A DNA stretch of 64,000 nt from Flavobacteriales bacterium UBA6057. GTDB taxonomy: Bacteria > Bacteroidota > Bacteroidia > Flavobacteriales_G > Salibacteraceae. Below are positions 42,339-50,703 of this stretch, in pieces. The stretch lies in NCBI GenBank assembly GCA_002428995.1, contig DIYJ01000018.1, positions 248,001-312,000 of the forward strand, given 5' to 3'. Under the pieces are notes generated by a model. That model made no database searches. It was not told the DNA's origin and worked only from the letters and a program-made list of their open reading frames with translations. The stretch's first letter is position 1. Each line of letters opens with the position of its first letter. The translations under genes and the position numbers were made by a program.

Positions 42339-44158
42339 CGGGTGATCATCAGGCGGAAAGAATCCTTGCTCACCGTATCGGAAAGCTGCACAAAGTAGAC
42401 GCCTGAAGGTTGGTGACTCAGGTCGAGCGATTGATCAACCTGTCCTCGCCAAACACTGTTGCCAAGCATATCAAACACGTTGATTTCGAGCATGCCTGCA
42501 TTGTTTTGGAGGTTGAAAATTCCGTCAGAGCTCGGATTGGGGAAGATGCGAATCGGGTTATAGCCGCTGGAGCCATCACGGATGGAAGCTGGCTCTACTT
42601 CTACTTCCTCACTCAGCACAGTGGAACAGCCAAAATCATCTGTCACAGTAACAGAATAGGTTCCGCTTGTGCCCGGCTCGATGGTCTCGGTTAATTCCCC
42701 GGTAGACCATTGGTAGTAAGAGGATCCGCGGTTGGGGCCGATCACTTCGAGCTGCGGGATGCCGTCTCCCACATCGATGACGCTTTGCAGCAGTTGTGGT
42801 TGAAAGTGTGTGCAATGGGTGCTGTCATGAAAGTCTTGAACATCCTCCACCACATCAAAGTAGGTGGTGAGGTCGGGGCAGGTGCCCATGTATGCGTTTT
42901 CCTGCGAGAAAATGGCCGAGTAGGTGAATGACACAGGTTTGAAGGGTTCGAGCGTGAGCGGTCCCATGGTTTGGATGAATCTCCGATCTCCAACTGTGTT
43001 GCCGTTGCTACACTCGCTCCAGTCCGCCCCATCGCCCGGATTACCGGGGTAAATGAAGGTCGTGACGGGCTGAGTAGAGGAGGTGCCATTGCCGCCCTCA
43101 GTATAAGGCGTTCCATCGTTCCATAACCCCTGAAGCCGGTTGTAATATTCTGCCGCTGTATTTGGAACTCCCAGATTTCCAGCTGTTTCCATATACCCGA
43201 AACTGTTCATGCCTGGTTGGGTTCCGTCATCTGCTTTGGGGCCTTGCAGGATTTTAATCCCCATGACCGGCAGTTCCGTTCCATAACCCGGGCGTCCAAA
43301 ATTTTCATCATCGAAGGCATCTGCGTTGTAGCCATAGGCGAGATCCAACGAAGGATTGCAGCCGATGTAGTCATCCATTCCAAAACCCAGATCTACATCC
43401 GTGAAAACACCGAGGTAGAAGTCCTCGTACGTGTTTCCTGATTTGTTGATCACCGTGTAGTTGTAGAAGGTAGAGTTGTCAATGTCATCATCGCTTTGAT
43501 AGGCGTAGGCCATTACGTGAATCTCCACCCCCAGCACACGGCCACCGGAGTTGCTATGAACGGCACCGGCATCGTTGATGACCCACCAAACAGCGAGATC
43601 GCCCTTGATTTGAGGATAGTCTCCATCTTCCGGATTGTAGAGGCCATCGCCATTTACATCTGTGAAGGGAGCGAGCGTGGTCACATCGGTGGGAGCATTC
43701 GGATTGCCTTTGGCCGGCCAGTCCAGAATGGAGGAAGGGATTTCAGTAAGGGCGCCCGTTTTGAAGTCATCGATAACAGAACGTGCCACCTTCCAGTGGC
43801 GGTTGTAAGCTGCGCAGTCTTCAGCCGCTGTTGTTCCGTGATCGTTGAGCGGGCCGGGGAAGTAATCATTTCCTACCTGACGATACATCTGCGAAGCCAA
43901 ATGAAGATCCCCATTCCCATTCACGCCTCCCATCCAGATCGCTCCGGCAAAGAGGGCCGTTTGATCGCTGCCTGCCGGAACTTCATACCGACTCAGGTTA
44001 AAGTCCCACCACATGTCTCCACCGTTCAGGAGCATCGCATCTACATTGTTGATGTCTAACCTCACGATCGAAGTCCCAGGGGCGCAAGGCTGCTGTGCAT
44101 AGAGGTTGAGTGCGAAGAAGAAGAGGAATGAAAAACGCAAGAGTCTGGATTGTAACAT
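42335..44158 (-). CDS. Large T9SS-secreted protein, paralog A
   Basis: A 607-residue secreted protein. Signal peptide SRLLRFSFLFFFALNLYAQQ; a large N-terminal domain beginning CAPGTSIVRLDINNVDAMLL then NGGDMWWDFNLSRYEVPAGS, with asparagine- and aspartate-rich loops; an Ig-like module (TIEPGTSGTYSVTVTDDFGC); and a type A T9SS tail (IRIFPNPSSDGIFNLQNNAG, then PSGVYFVQLSD) ending MITR. The tail is removed on export through the T9SS. The large domain has no function I know; its loops could bind calcium. A paralog lies directly upstream at 44330..46228 with the same plan. Confidence 0.85.
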   Translation of the reverse strand: MLQSRLLRFSFLFFFALNLYAQQPCAPGTSIVRLDINNVDAMLLNGGDMWWDFNLSRYEVPAGSDQTALFAGAIWMGGVNGNGDLHLASQMYRQVGNDYFPGPLNDHGTTAAEDCAAYNRHWKVARSVIDDFKTGALTEIPSSILDWPAKGNPNAPTDVTTLAPFTDVNGDGLYNPEDGDYPQIKGDLAVWWVINDAGAVHSNSGGRVLGVEIHVMAYAYQSDDDIDNSTFYNYTVINKSGNTYEDFYLGVFTDVDLGFGMDDYIGCNPSLDLAYGYNADAFDDENFGRPGYGTELPVMGIKILQGPKADDGTQPGMNSFGYMETAGNLGVPNTAAEYYNRLQGLWNDGTPYTEGGNGTSSTQPVTTFIYPGNPGDGADWSECSNGNTVGDRRFIQTMGPLTLEPFKPVSFTYSAIFSQENAYMGTCPDLTTYFDVVEDVQDFHDSTHCTHFQPQLLQSVIDVGDGIPQLEVIGPNRGSSYYQWSTGELTETIEPGTSGTYSVTVTDDFGCSTVLSEEVEVEPASIRDGSSGYNPIRIFPNPSSDGIFNLQNNAGMLEINVFDMLGNSVWRGQVDQSLDLSHQPSGVYFVQLSDTVSKDSFRLMITR

Positions 44159-44261
44159 GGGTCGAGGATTAAGAACGGTTCAACGAAGTTTATTGTGCCG
44201 CTCTTGTTACAATGAAAATGCCAGACTTTGTTAAATGCGTATGTGCGGGGTAGATTGATGA

Positions 44262-44316
44262 TCAGGGATCAAAGTTCAAAGCAGGAAGAGTCCTGACCCT
44301 GAACTTTGATCCCTGA
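44262..44316. repeat. 17-bp inverted repeat 'TGAACTTTGATCCCTGA'
   Basis: A perfect 17-bp inverted repeat: left arm 44262-44278 (TCAGGGATCAAAGTTCA), right arm 44300-44316. The loop holds a shorter stem, CAGGA (44283-44287) / TCCTG (44291-44295). It lies between the paralogous T9SS genes, downstream of 44330..46228 and upstream of 42335..44158, so it could be a terminator or insulator. No T-run follows. The wording resembles none of the other repeats in the window. Confidence 0.8.
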
Positions 44317-44329
44317 AGGATCACGTTGG

Positions 44330-46228
44330 TCACTTTGTGATCAGCACCTTTCTTGTGGTGGATGCCATTCCCGAGGATCCGCTCAGGTGTATGAAGTAGA
44401 CACCTGCCGGTTGATCTCGCAAGTCAATCGATTCCTGAACGGCTCGGGTCATAACTCGGTTGCCCAGTACATCCCAGACCTCAACAACGAGTGATTCCGG
44501 AGCCTGATCGATGTTGAAAAAGCCGTCCTGACTTGGATTGGGATACACTCTGATCTTCGCCAGGCCGATTTTCGCAATACTCTGGGGGTCGTGTGTATCA
44601 ATCGTGTCATTTCCGGTGGTGTCAGTAGTATCCACCGGAGCCTGAATGACCGTTGTGTCACCTACATCGAACGTGGCGATATCGAAGCATCCAAAATCAT
44701 CGCTTACGGTGACGGTGTAGCTTGTGAAAGGCGATACACTGTCAAGGTCTTGTGTGGTCACTCCGTTTGACCAGTTGTAGTACAGAGAGAAGGTATTGCC
44801 TCCGGAAACTTCCAGATCGATGGAGGGATTTTCTCCTGCGTTCACTGTGTCATCAACAGTTCCTGTGAGTGTGGTTTGGAAATGATTGCAGTGTGTGCTG
44901 TCGTGGAAATCCTGCACGTCTTCCACAACGTTGAAATAGCCCGTCAGATCAGGACATGTACCATCATAAGCTGTGTCTTGAGAAAAGATGGCAGAGTAGG
45001 TAAAGGTCACAGGCTTCCATGGGTTGAGTGTCATCGGACCGAAGCTCTGTACGAACTTGCGTTCAGCTGGGGTTGTTTGTGCTGAGCACTCGCTCCATTC
45101 GGCTCCGTTCCCCGGGTTTCCGGGATAGATGTAGCTGGTAACGGGGTTGTTTGTGTCCGTTCCGAAGCCACCTTCTCTGTAGGGATCGCCCGTGTTCCAA
45201 AGGCCTTGCAGACGGTTATAGTATTCACTCGCGATGCTCGGATCTCCGGTTAGGCCGGGGAAACCCGCGATGTAGCCAAAGCTTGACATGTCCATGCTGT
45301 TGCCATTTTCATCTTTGGGCAACTGAAGCATTTTGATGCCTATCACGGGGAGTTCCGTTCCATAGCCTATCGAGAAGCCACTATCGTCAAAGCCATCACC
45401 GTTGTATCCAAAACCAAGGTTCAGACTTGGATTGCAACCTATGTAATCGTCCTGGCTGTTTCCAAGATCCACATCCGTGAATATGCCGAGGTAGAAATCC
45501 TGGTAGGTATTGGAGGATTTGTTGATGACGGTGTAATTGTAGAAGGTGCTGTTGTTGATATCGTTGGCAGCTTGATAGGCATAAGCCATGACGTGAACTT
45601 CCACACCTAACTGATTGCCAGTGGAATTGGTGTGCACATTTCCGGCATCGTTGAACACCCACCAAACGGCTTGATCACCTTTGATGAGCGGATAGTCTCC
45701 ATCATTGGCATCGTAGATTCCATCGTTGTTCACATCCACGAAGGGAGCGAGGTTTGAAATGGCTGTGGGACCGTTGGGATTGCCTTTACCCGGCCATGTG
45801 AGAATCTCATCTGGAATGGGATTCAGGAGTCCGGCAACGAAATCCTGGATAGTAGTCTTGTTGATCCTCCAGTGACGGTCATAATCTGCGCATTCGCCCA
45901 CCATAATGCTTCCGGCAGAATCAAGTGGGCCGGGGAAGAAGTCATTGCCTACCTGTCGATAGCGTTGCGATGCGAGGTGAAGCCCACCCGTGTCATTCAG
46001 CCCGCCCATCCAGATGGCTCCTGCGAACAAAGGAGTTTTGCCGCTTCCGGCAGGCACTTCGTAGCGGCTGTTGCTGAAGTCCCACCACATATCGCCACCA
46101 TTCAGCATCATGGCGTTTACGTTGTTGATGTCCAGTTGTGTTAGAGAAGTCCCCGGGGCGCACTGGCTTTGTGCATGATGTATTCCGAGGGAAGTTAGGA
46201 GTGTTAATAAGAGTAAGAGTCGTTTCAT
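44330..46228 (-). CDS. Large T9SS-secreted protein, paralog B
   Basis: A 632-residue paralog of 42335..44158. Signal peptide KRLLLLLTLLTSLGIHHAQS; the N-terminal domain begins CAPGTSLTQLDINNVNAMML and follows its sister with many shared blocks, such as NGGDMWWDFSNSRYEVPAG, GAIWMGGLNDTGGLHLASQ and FYNYTVINKSSNTYQDFYLG. An Ig-like module ends GCFDIATFDVGDTTV. A Thr/Asp-rich linker (TTDTTGNDTIDTHDP) precedes the type A T9SS tail (IRVYPNPSQDGFFNIDQ, then LRDQPAGVYFIHLS) ending LITK. Tandem paralogs suggest duplication and later divergence in the tail and linker. Confidence 0.85.
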   Translation of the reverse strand: MKRLLLLLTLLTSLGIHHAQSQCAPGTSLTQLDINNVNAMMLNGGDMWWDFSNSRYEVPAGSGKTPLFAGAIWMGGLNDTGGLHLASQRYRQVGNDFFPGPLDSAGSIMVGECADYDRHWRINKTTIQDFVAGLLNPIPDEILTWPGKGNPNGPTAISNLAPFVDVNNDGIYDANDGDYPLIKGDQAVWWVFNDAGNVHTNSTGNQLGVEVHVMAYAYQAANDINNSTFYNYTVINKSSNTYQDFYLGIFTDVDLGNSQDDYIGCNPSLNLGFGYNGDGFDDSGFSIGYGTELPVIGIKMLQLPKDENGNSMDMSSFGYIAGFPGLTGDPSIASEYYNRLQGLWNTGDPYREGGFGTDTNNPVTSYIYPGNPGNGAEWSECSAQTTPAERKFVQSFGPMTLNPWKPVTFTYSAIFSQDTAYDGTCPDLTGYFNVVEDVQDFHDSTHCNHFQTTLTGTVDDTVNAGENPSIDLEVSGGNTFSLYYNWSNGVTTQDLDSVSPFTSYTVTVSDDFGCFDIATFDVGDTTVIQAPVDTTDTTGNDTIDTHDPQSIAKIGLAKIRVYPNPSQDGFFNIDQAPESLVVEVWDVLGNRVMTRAVQESIDLRDQPAGVYFIHLSGSSGMASTTRKVLITK

Positions 46229-46432
46229 GTTCAGGAGTTTGATTGTGCTAACCTAGCTGAACATGCTTCAATTTCCTTGTGCAATTGAGCGACTGGAATG
46301 GAATGGACACTGAGCGGCATAGGATTGCAAAAGTTCGCTCATTTTGGAGGTGTTTGAGCAGCTTTGGAACACAAGCCCTCGCGCGTCTTCTACACCGAGC
46401 TGTTCAGGATCGTTGATTTTCAGTAGGTTATG

Positions 46433-47197
46433 CTAGAGCTTGCCCTCGAATACTCCTATGCCAAACAGCGCGTAGTCATATTTCACGGGATCGGTTGTAT
46501 CGAATGTTCGTAGGCGCTGCGTTAGTTCTTCAACGGTTTTCCAATCGTTTTGCTTGCGCTGGAGTAAGCCTAACCTTCTGGCAACAGTTCCAGTGTGAAT
46601 GTCCAGGGGCATCATGAGCTCAGCTGGAGTCATGTGCTTCCAAATTCCAAAGTCCACTTGTTCCCGGGCTGGTCTGACCATCCAGCGCAGAAACATGTTC
46701 AGCCGTTTGGCCGAGGAACCTTTTTCTGGATTGCTCACATGCTTGCGCGTTCGGCTCAGGTGTTCCAGCGTGAAGAAGGAATGGTGGAAATGCACAATGC
46801 GTTCGCGGGCAGGAATGCCTTCTTTCTTGATGAATGCTCCTTCCAGCCCATCTTCATGGAGGTAGAGGTGCTGAAGAGCTTCCAGAAAGTACATGGCATC
46901 AATGCCTGAAAAGGTTCGATGCACAAAATCCTTCAGTCTCAGTCGGTCGCTGGGTTCATGCTGGGTGATGAACTCATACGGGGCGTTGTCCATGTGCTCC
47001 ATGAACTTCTTCGCATTTGCGATGATTGTCTTTCGCTGACCCCAGGCGATGGTCGCAGCAATAAACCCGGAGATTTCAATGTCTTCTTTTCTGGAAAAAG
47101 CCTGTGGAATCTGAATAGGATCAGAATCAATGAAATCTGGACGGGCATACTGCAAATACTTTGCGTCCAGCAGTTCTTTCAGCTCGGCATGTTTCAT
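46433..47197 (-). CDS. TIGR02757 family protein (DUF2400)
   Basis: A 254-residue cytoplasmic protein. Sequence features: MKHAELKELLDAKYLQYARP, DIEISGFIAATIAWGQRKTI, GLEGAFIKKEGIPARERIVH, WMVRPAREQVDFGIWKHMTP and DIHTGTVARRLGLLQRKQND, which I associate with the TIGR02757/DUF2400 family. The helical repeats and the LHTG-like motif recall helix-hairpin-helix DNA glycosylases, but catalytic residues are not clear. Function is unknown. It starts 5 bases after lolD and is probably in its transcript. Confidence 0.85.
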   Translation of the reverse strand: MKHAELKELLDAKYLQYARPDFIDSDPIQIPQAFSRKEDIEISGFIAATIAWGQRKTIIANAKKFMEHMDNAPYEFITQHEPSDRLRLKDFVHRTFSGIDAMYFLEALQHLYLHEDGLEGAFIKKEGIPARERIVHFHHSFFTLEHLSRTRKHVSNPEKGSSAKRLNMFLRWMVRPAREQVDFGIWKHMTPAELMMPLDIHTGTVARRLGLLQRKQNDWKTVEELTQRLRTFDTTDPVKYDYALFGIGVFEGKL

Positions 47198-47201
47198 CGC
47201 A

Positions 47202-47861
47202 TTAAGCCTTGATCATCCCGTCCGCAATCTCCAGCTTTCGATCGGCCATGTCTGCCAATTCCTTGTTGTGGGTCACAATCACAAAGGTTTGACCAAACTC
47301 TTGCCTGAGTTGGAAAAACAGTTGATGGAGTTCGTCCGCATTCTTTGAATCAAGATTCCCTGAAGGTTCATCTGCAAACACTACTGCCGGCTTGTTGATC
47401 AGCGCTCGTGCCACAGCCACGCGTTGTTGCTCACCACCGCTCAACTGGTTGGGCTTATGTGTGGCGCGGGCTTCTACGTTCAGGAACTTGAATAATTCTC
47501 GGGCCCTGAGCTCGGCTTCGAGTTTGGAAGTGCCTTTGATGTAGGCCGGGAGGCAAGCATTTTCGAGTGCATTGAATTCAGGAAGAAGCTGATGAAATTG
47601 AAATACAAACCCGATTTGTCGATTTCTGAAACCACTGATCTCCTTGTCGCGGAGCTTGAACACATCGGTTCCAGCTAACATCAGCGTGCCGCCATCGGGG
47701 CGATCGAGTGTTCCCAAAATCTGTAGCAGCGTGGTCTTACCTGCGCCCGAAGCTCCTACGATACTGACGATTTCCTTCTCCTGAATTTCGAGGTTGATTC
47801 CCTTCAATACCTGAAGATCTCCGTACGATTTTGTGAGGCTTTTTGCTTCGATGATCGGCAT
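47202..47861 (-). CDS. lolD: ABC transporter ATPase, LolD-like
   Basis: A 219-residue ATPase of the LolD/MacB/FtsE group, which serve lipoprotein release or peptide export. Walker A GASGAGKTTL near residue 37; the signature LSGGEQQRVAVARAL; Walker B VVFADEPSGNLD; switch VTHNKELA. The permease partner is not adjacent; its only operon mate is the TIGR02757 gene. The start (MPIIEAKSLTKSYGDLQVLK) is typical. It is divergent from the membrane protein gene at 47914 by 52 bases. Confidence 0.9.
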   Translation of the reverse strand: MPIIEAKSLTKSYGDLQVLKGINLEIQEKEIVSIVGASGAGKTTLLQILGTLDRPDGGTLMLAGTDVFKLRDKEISGFRNRQIGFVFQFHQLLPEFNALENACLPAYIKGTSKLEAELRARELFKFLNVEARATHKPNQLSGGEQQRVAVARALINKPAVVFADEPSGNLDSKNADELHQLFFQLRQEFGQTFVIVTHNKELADMADRKLEIADGMIKA

Positions 47862-47900
47862 GCGGGCGAAAGTACAACTTCAGCAATTCCACCTGCGGCT

Positions 47901-47908
47901 TACATTTG
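47901..47908 (+). promoter_or_regulatory. -7 promoter box next to GTG start
   Basis: TACATTTG, a perfect TAnnTTTG, ends 5 bases before the GTG at 47914 that I take as start. The position supports that start and predicts an mRNA with almost no leader, as at ruvX. Confidence 0.4.
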
Positions 47909-47913
47909 ACCCC

Positions 47914-49719
47914 GTGACCAAGAGTGCCGTGCCTTTTGTCTTCTTGTTAGCGCTGATAGCGGCTACAGCTACCTGGCTCAGCTTTCGCTACGAAAAGGTG
48001 CAGCAAGGGGAGGTGATCAATAGCGATGGCTATGGTTATTATGCCTACTTGCCTGCGCGATTCATTTATCATTCATCGGACTTCTCATTCATTGACGACC
48101 TATCCTACGAAGAAAGCCTGCGCTATTGGGTGAGCGAAGGTCTCGAAGGGAAGTACCTGCCAAAGATGAGCATGGGGTTGGCCTATCTGTGGACACCCGG
48201 CTTCCTGGCGGCTCATTGGGTGGCGGGCTTTATGGGATATCCTCAGGATGGCTGGAGTGAACCCTACCAGTTAGCGGTTCTGCTTACCTCTGTGTTGTTC
48301 CTCGTTCTGGGGTTGTTTTTCATTTGGAACTGGTTACGAAATCTGGTTTCGCCAATCATTGCTCTGGTGAGCATTGCGCTGCTGTTTTTAGCCACCAATC
48401 TGATGCACTATTCGGGGCCTCAAGCCTCCTTCACGCATGTCTACAGCTTTGCCCTGATTGCAATCGCTTGCTGGCTTACAGCTCAATGGCTGGAGACCCC
48501 AAAGTCGTGGCATTATGTGCTTTTTGGTTTGCTGTTTGGTCTCATCGTATTAATCCGGCCTACCAATGGCATTTTTGCACTGCTGCCTTTCTTACTGGTG
48601 GTTTTGAAAGGTCGCTGGAAGAGTCACTTGCTGAATCCTGCCACTCTGCTTTCGGTGGTATTCGCCCTTCTTCCATGGATTCCTCAGCTCTTCTTTTGGA
48701 AGGAGACCACGGGGCAATGGCTGCACTACAGCTATGGCGAAGAAGCTATTTTCTGGCTCAGTCCTCACATTGTGGATGGTTTGTTCAGCTATCGCAACGG
48801 CTGGTTTGTGTACACTCCTGTGATGCTTGCTGCTGCGCTGGGCTTCATTGCGCTGTGGCGCAGGGACCGCTCATGGGGAATCGCTGCAGGTGCAGTGATG
48901 ACGATTCACATCTACATCGTGTTTTCCTGGTGGTGCTGGTATTATGGAGATAGCCTGAGCATCCGGCCGATGGTAGACAGCTACGCGGTAATGGCATTGC
49001 CTATGGCAATGATGCTGCAATGGACTTGGAAGCAAAGTCGATGGACCTGGCCCTTGATGGTAGCTGCTTCTGCGCTCCTGATTTGGAATAACTGGCTGCA
49101 AACCGAGCAGTACAACAAAGGCCTCATCAGCGGAAGTCAAATGACTGGGAAAGCTTTTCATGCACTCTTTTTCAACACCAATCCTCCCAAGCATCTGGGA
49201 GTGATTGGAGCTTATCAAATCGCGGATAATGACCGGCTTCGACTAGGATTGCCGGAGCGAACAATGCGCGATACCATTGTGGAACGCATACTCATCAATG
49301 CCACCTTCGATGTTGGAAACCTCGCAGAAGGTCGCTCCGGAAGAGGATCGCGCCTCGCAGGAGATTACATCTACTCAGATGCCTACACCGTGCGTGGTGA
49401 GCATTTTGAAACACCTTTCGATCGCACCATGCGCGCACAGGTATGGGTGAAGCATCCCGATTTTGATGAGATAGATGCTTACCTCGTGTTATCGTTCGAA
49501 GAAGGAGAGAAAATCTATGGCTACCACACCGTGGAGATGCAGCACCTGGATCTGAAGGATGGCGAATGGAATAGAGTAGACCTCTTCATCCGCAAGCCCG
49601 AATACCTTCCCGACTCAGGCTTCGCAAAAACTTACGTCTGGCTGAAAGAAGGCGATGAGCTGTGGATCGATGATTTGCGCCTGGAGCAGATTGATTGTCC
49701 GTATTCGGAGGAGTTGTGA
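47914..49719 (+). CDS. Multi-pass membrane protein, glycosyltransferase 39-like
   Basis: A protein of about 600 residues with roughly ten to twelve membrane segments (AVPFVFLLALIAATATWLSF, LLTSVLFLVLGLFFIWNWLR, IIALVSIALLFLATNLMHYS and others). The conserved early loop has NSDGYGYYAYLPARFIY, reminiscent of the first loop of GT-C glycosyltransferases (ArnT/PMT class) that hold a catalytic acid. The C-terminal ~200 residues are soluble and beta-rich (YTVRGEHFETPFDRTMRAQV). The start is uncertain: the frame is open from 47833, but the -7 box and spacing to lolD favour the GTG at 47914. It may glycosylate a lipid carrier or protein. Confidence 0.75.
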   Translation: MTKSAVPFVFLLALIAATATWLSFRYEKVQQGEVINSDGYGYYAYLPARFIYHSSDFSFIDDLSYEESLRYWVSEGLEGKYLPKMSMGLAYLWTPGFLAAHWVAGFMGYPQDGWSEPYQLAVLLTSVLFLVLGLFFIWNWLRNLVSPIIALVSIALLFLATNLMHYSGPQASFTHVYSFALIAIACWLTAQWLETPKSWHYVLFGLLFGLIVLIRPTNGIFALLPFLLVVLKGRWKSHLLNPATLLSVVFALLPWIPQLFFWKETTGQWLHYSYGEEAIFWLSPHIVDGLFSYRNGWFVYTPVMLAAALGFIALWRRDRSWGIAAGAVMTIHIYIVFSWWCWYYGDSLSIRPMVDSYAVMALPMAMMLQWTWKQSRWTWPLMVAASALLIWNNWLQTEQYNKGLISGSQMTGKAFHALFFNTNPPKHLGVIGAYQIADNDRLRLGLPERTMRDTIVERILINATFDVGNLAEGRSGRGSRLAGDYIYSDAYTVRGEHFETPFDRTMRAQVWVKHPDFDEIDAYLVLSFEEGEKIYGYHTVEMQHLDLKDGEWNRVDLFIRKPEYLPDSGFAKTYVWLKEGDELWIDDLRLEQIDCPYSEEL

Positions 49720-50046
49720 GAGGGAAAGGGAAAAGGGACCAGGCATTAGGCACGAGGCACTATGTGTAAGGCCGCGCTCTATTGAGGCTCAGGTTGAGGT
49801 TGTGATTGAAGTTGAGGTTCTTTGACTATCACCCTTGGCTAGGATGCACCTTGAAGCGCAATTGTTTCAATTGTAATTGAGTTTGAAATTGAATTTGAAT
49901 TTCCCCGGCCCTCAGTCCCCACGCGTTCCATGGCTTCTTGCGATGAGCGTTGATTTTCCGTTGATTTCTCGTACTCGATAGAGAGTGCTAAGCTGAAGTT
50001 TCCCAAAAACAAGGCTGACAGCTAATAGCCAGCAGCTGATAGCTTA
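49720..50046. repeat. Intergenic gap filled by three repeat families
   Basis: 327 bases between convergent genes with no gene. In order: a stuttered run AGGCATTAGGCACGAGGCAC at 49741-49760; a GTTGAGGTTGAAG-type unit at 49781-49820 (CAGGTTGAGGTTGTGATTGA core); another at 49869-49903 (CAATTGTAATTGAGTTTGAA core); and an AGCTGATAGCT-type unit at 50011-50046 (GGCTGACAGCTAATAGCC, CAGCTGATAGCTTA). It is the densest collection of dispersed repeats in the window. Confidence 0.7.
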
Positions 50047-50529
50047 TCAAAGCTTCAACTGCCAATACCCAACATCAATCCACTCATTGAACTTGAATCC
50101 CACTTCCTTAAAATGAGCGCACTTCTCGAAACCGAACGCTTCGTGAAGTCTCACACTGGCATCGTTGGGGAGGGAAATGCCTCCAATTGCTGTGTGGAAC
50201 CCCATCTCGCGGAGGTCTGATATCAGCCGTTTGTAGAGGCGCACACCGTGCCCCCGGCCTGAATATTCGTCATCCGCATAAATGCTCAGCTCTACGGCCT
50301 GGTCGTAAGCAGCTCTTGATCCCCAGGGACTGGCGTAGGCATAAGCTGTGATCTGATCGTTGTATTCATACACGAGAAACGTGTGTCGCTTCAGGCGATC
50401 TTTGATGATCTTTTCGAAGTGATCCGGTTCCACCGGTTCAACGTCAAAGGTCACGATGGTGTGATCAATGTAATGGTTGTAAATGCGCGCAAGTTGTGCT
50501 GCGTCTTCCACGGTGGCCAGTCGGATCAT
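50047..50529 (-). CDS. GNAT N-acetyltransferase, phosphinothricin-type
   Basis: A 160-residue acetyltransferase with start at 50529 (MIRLATVEDAAQLARIYNHY); upstream codons on the open frame are not translated as judged by the family start. Motifs: FDVEPVEPDHFEKIIKDRLK, ITAYAYASPWGSRAAYD, VELSIYADDEYSGRGHGVRL with the CoA-binding RGHGVR, IGGISLPNDASVRLHEAFGF. This is the PAT/Bar-like pattern (N-acetyltransferases of phosphinothricin and methionine derivatives). Real substrate unknown. It converges on the repeat gap to the left and is divergent from the exonuclease gene. Confidence 0.9.
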   Translation of the reverse strand: MIRLATVEDAAQLARIYNHYIDHTIVTFDVEPVEPDHFEKIIKDRLKRHTFLVYEYNDQITAYAYASPWGSRAAYDQAVELSIYADDEYSGRGHGVRLYKRLISDLREMGFHTAIGGISLPNDASVRLHEAFGFEKCAHFKEVGFKFNEWIDVGYWQLKL

Positions 50530-50703
50530 GGGTGCAAAGTTTAAAAAGCCTTGGCAAGGGAAAGGTGAATCATTGACGGGAATTGCTGAGATTTGAAAAT
50601 GGAGTGACAGGATGAGGTGATGATGCTCCGCAAACCAGCCCGGTGTTATCCATCCAGGGTGAATCCCTTTCATTCCCAAGCTACAGAACGATAGATTGAT
50701 TCA

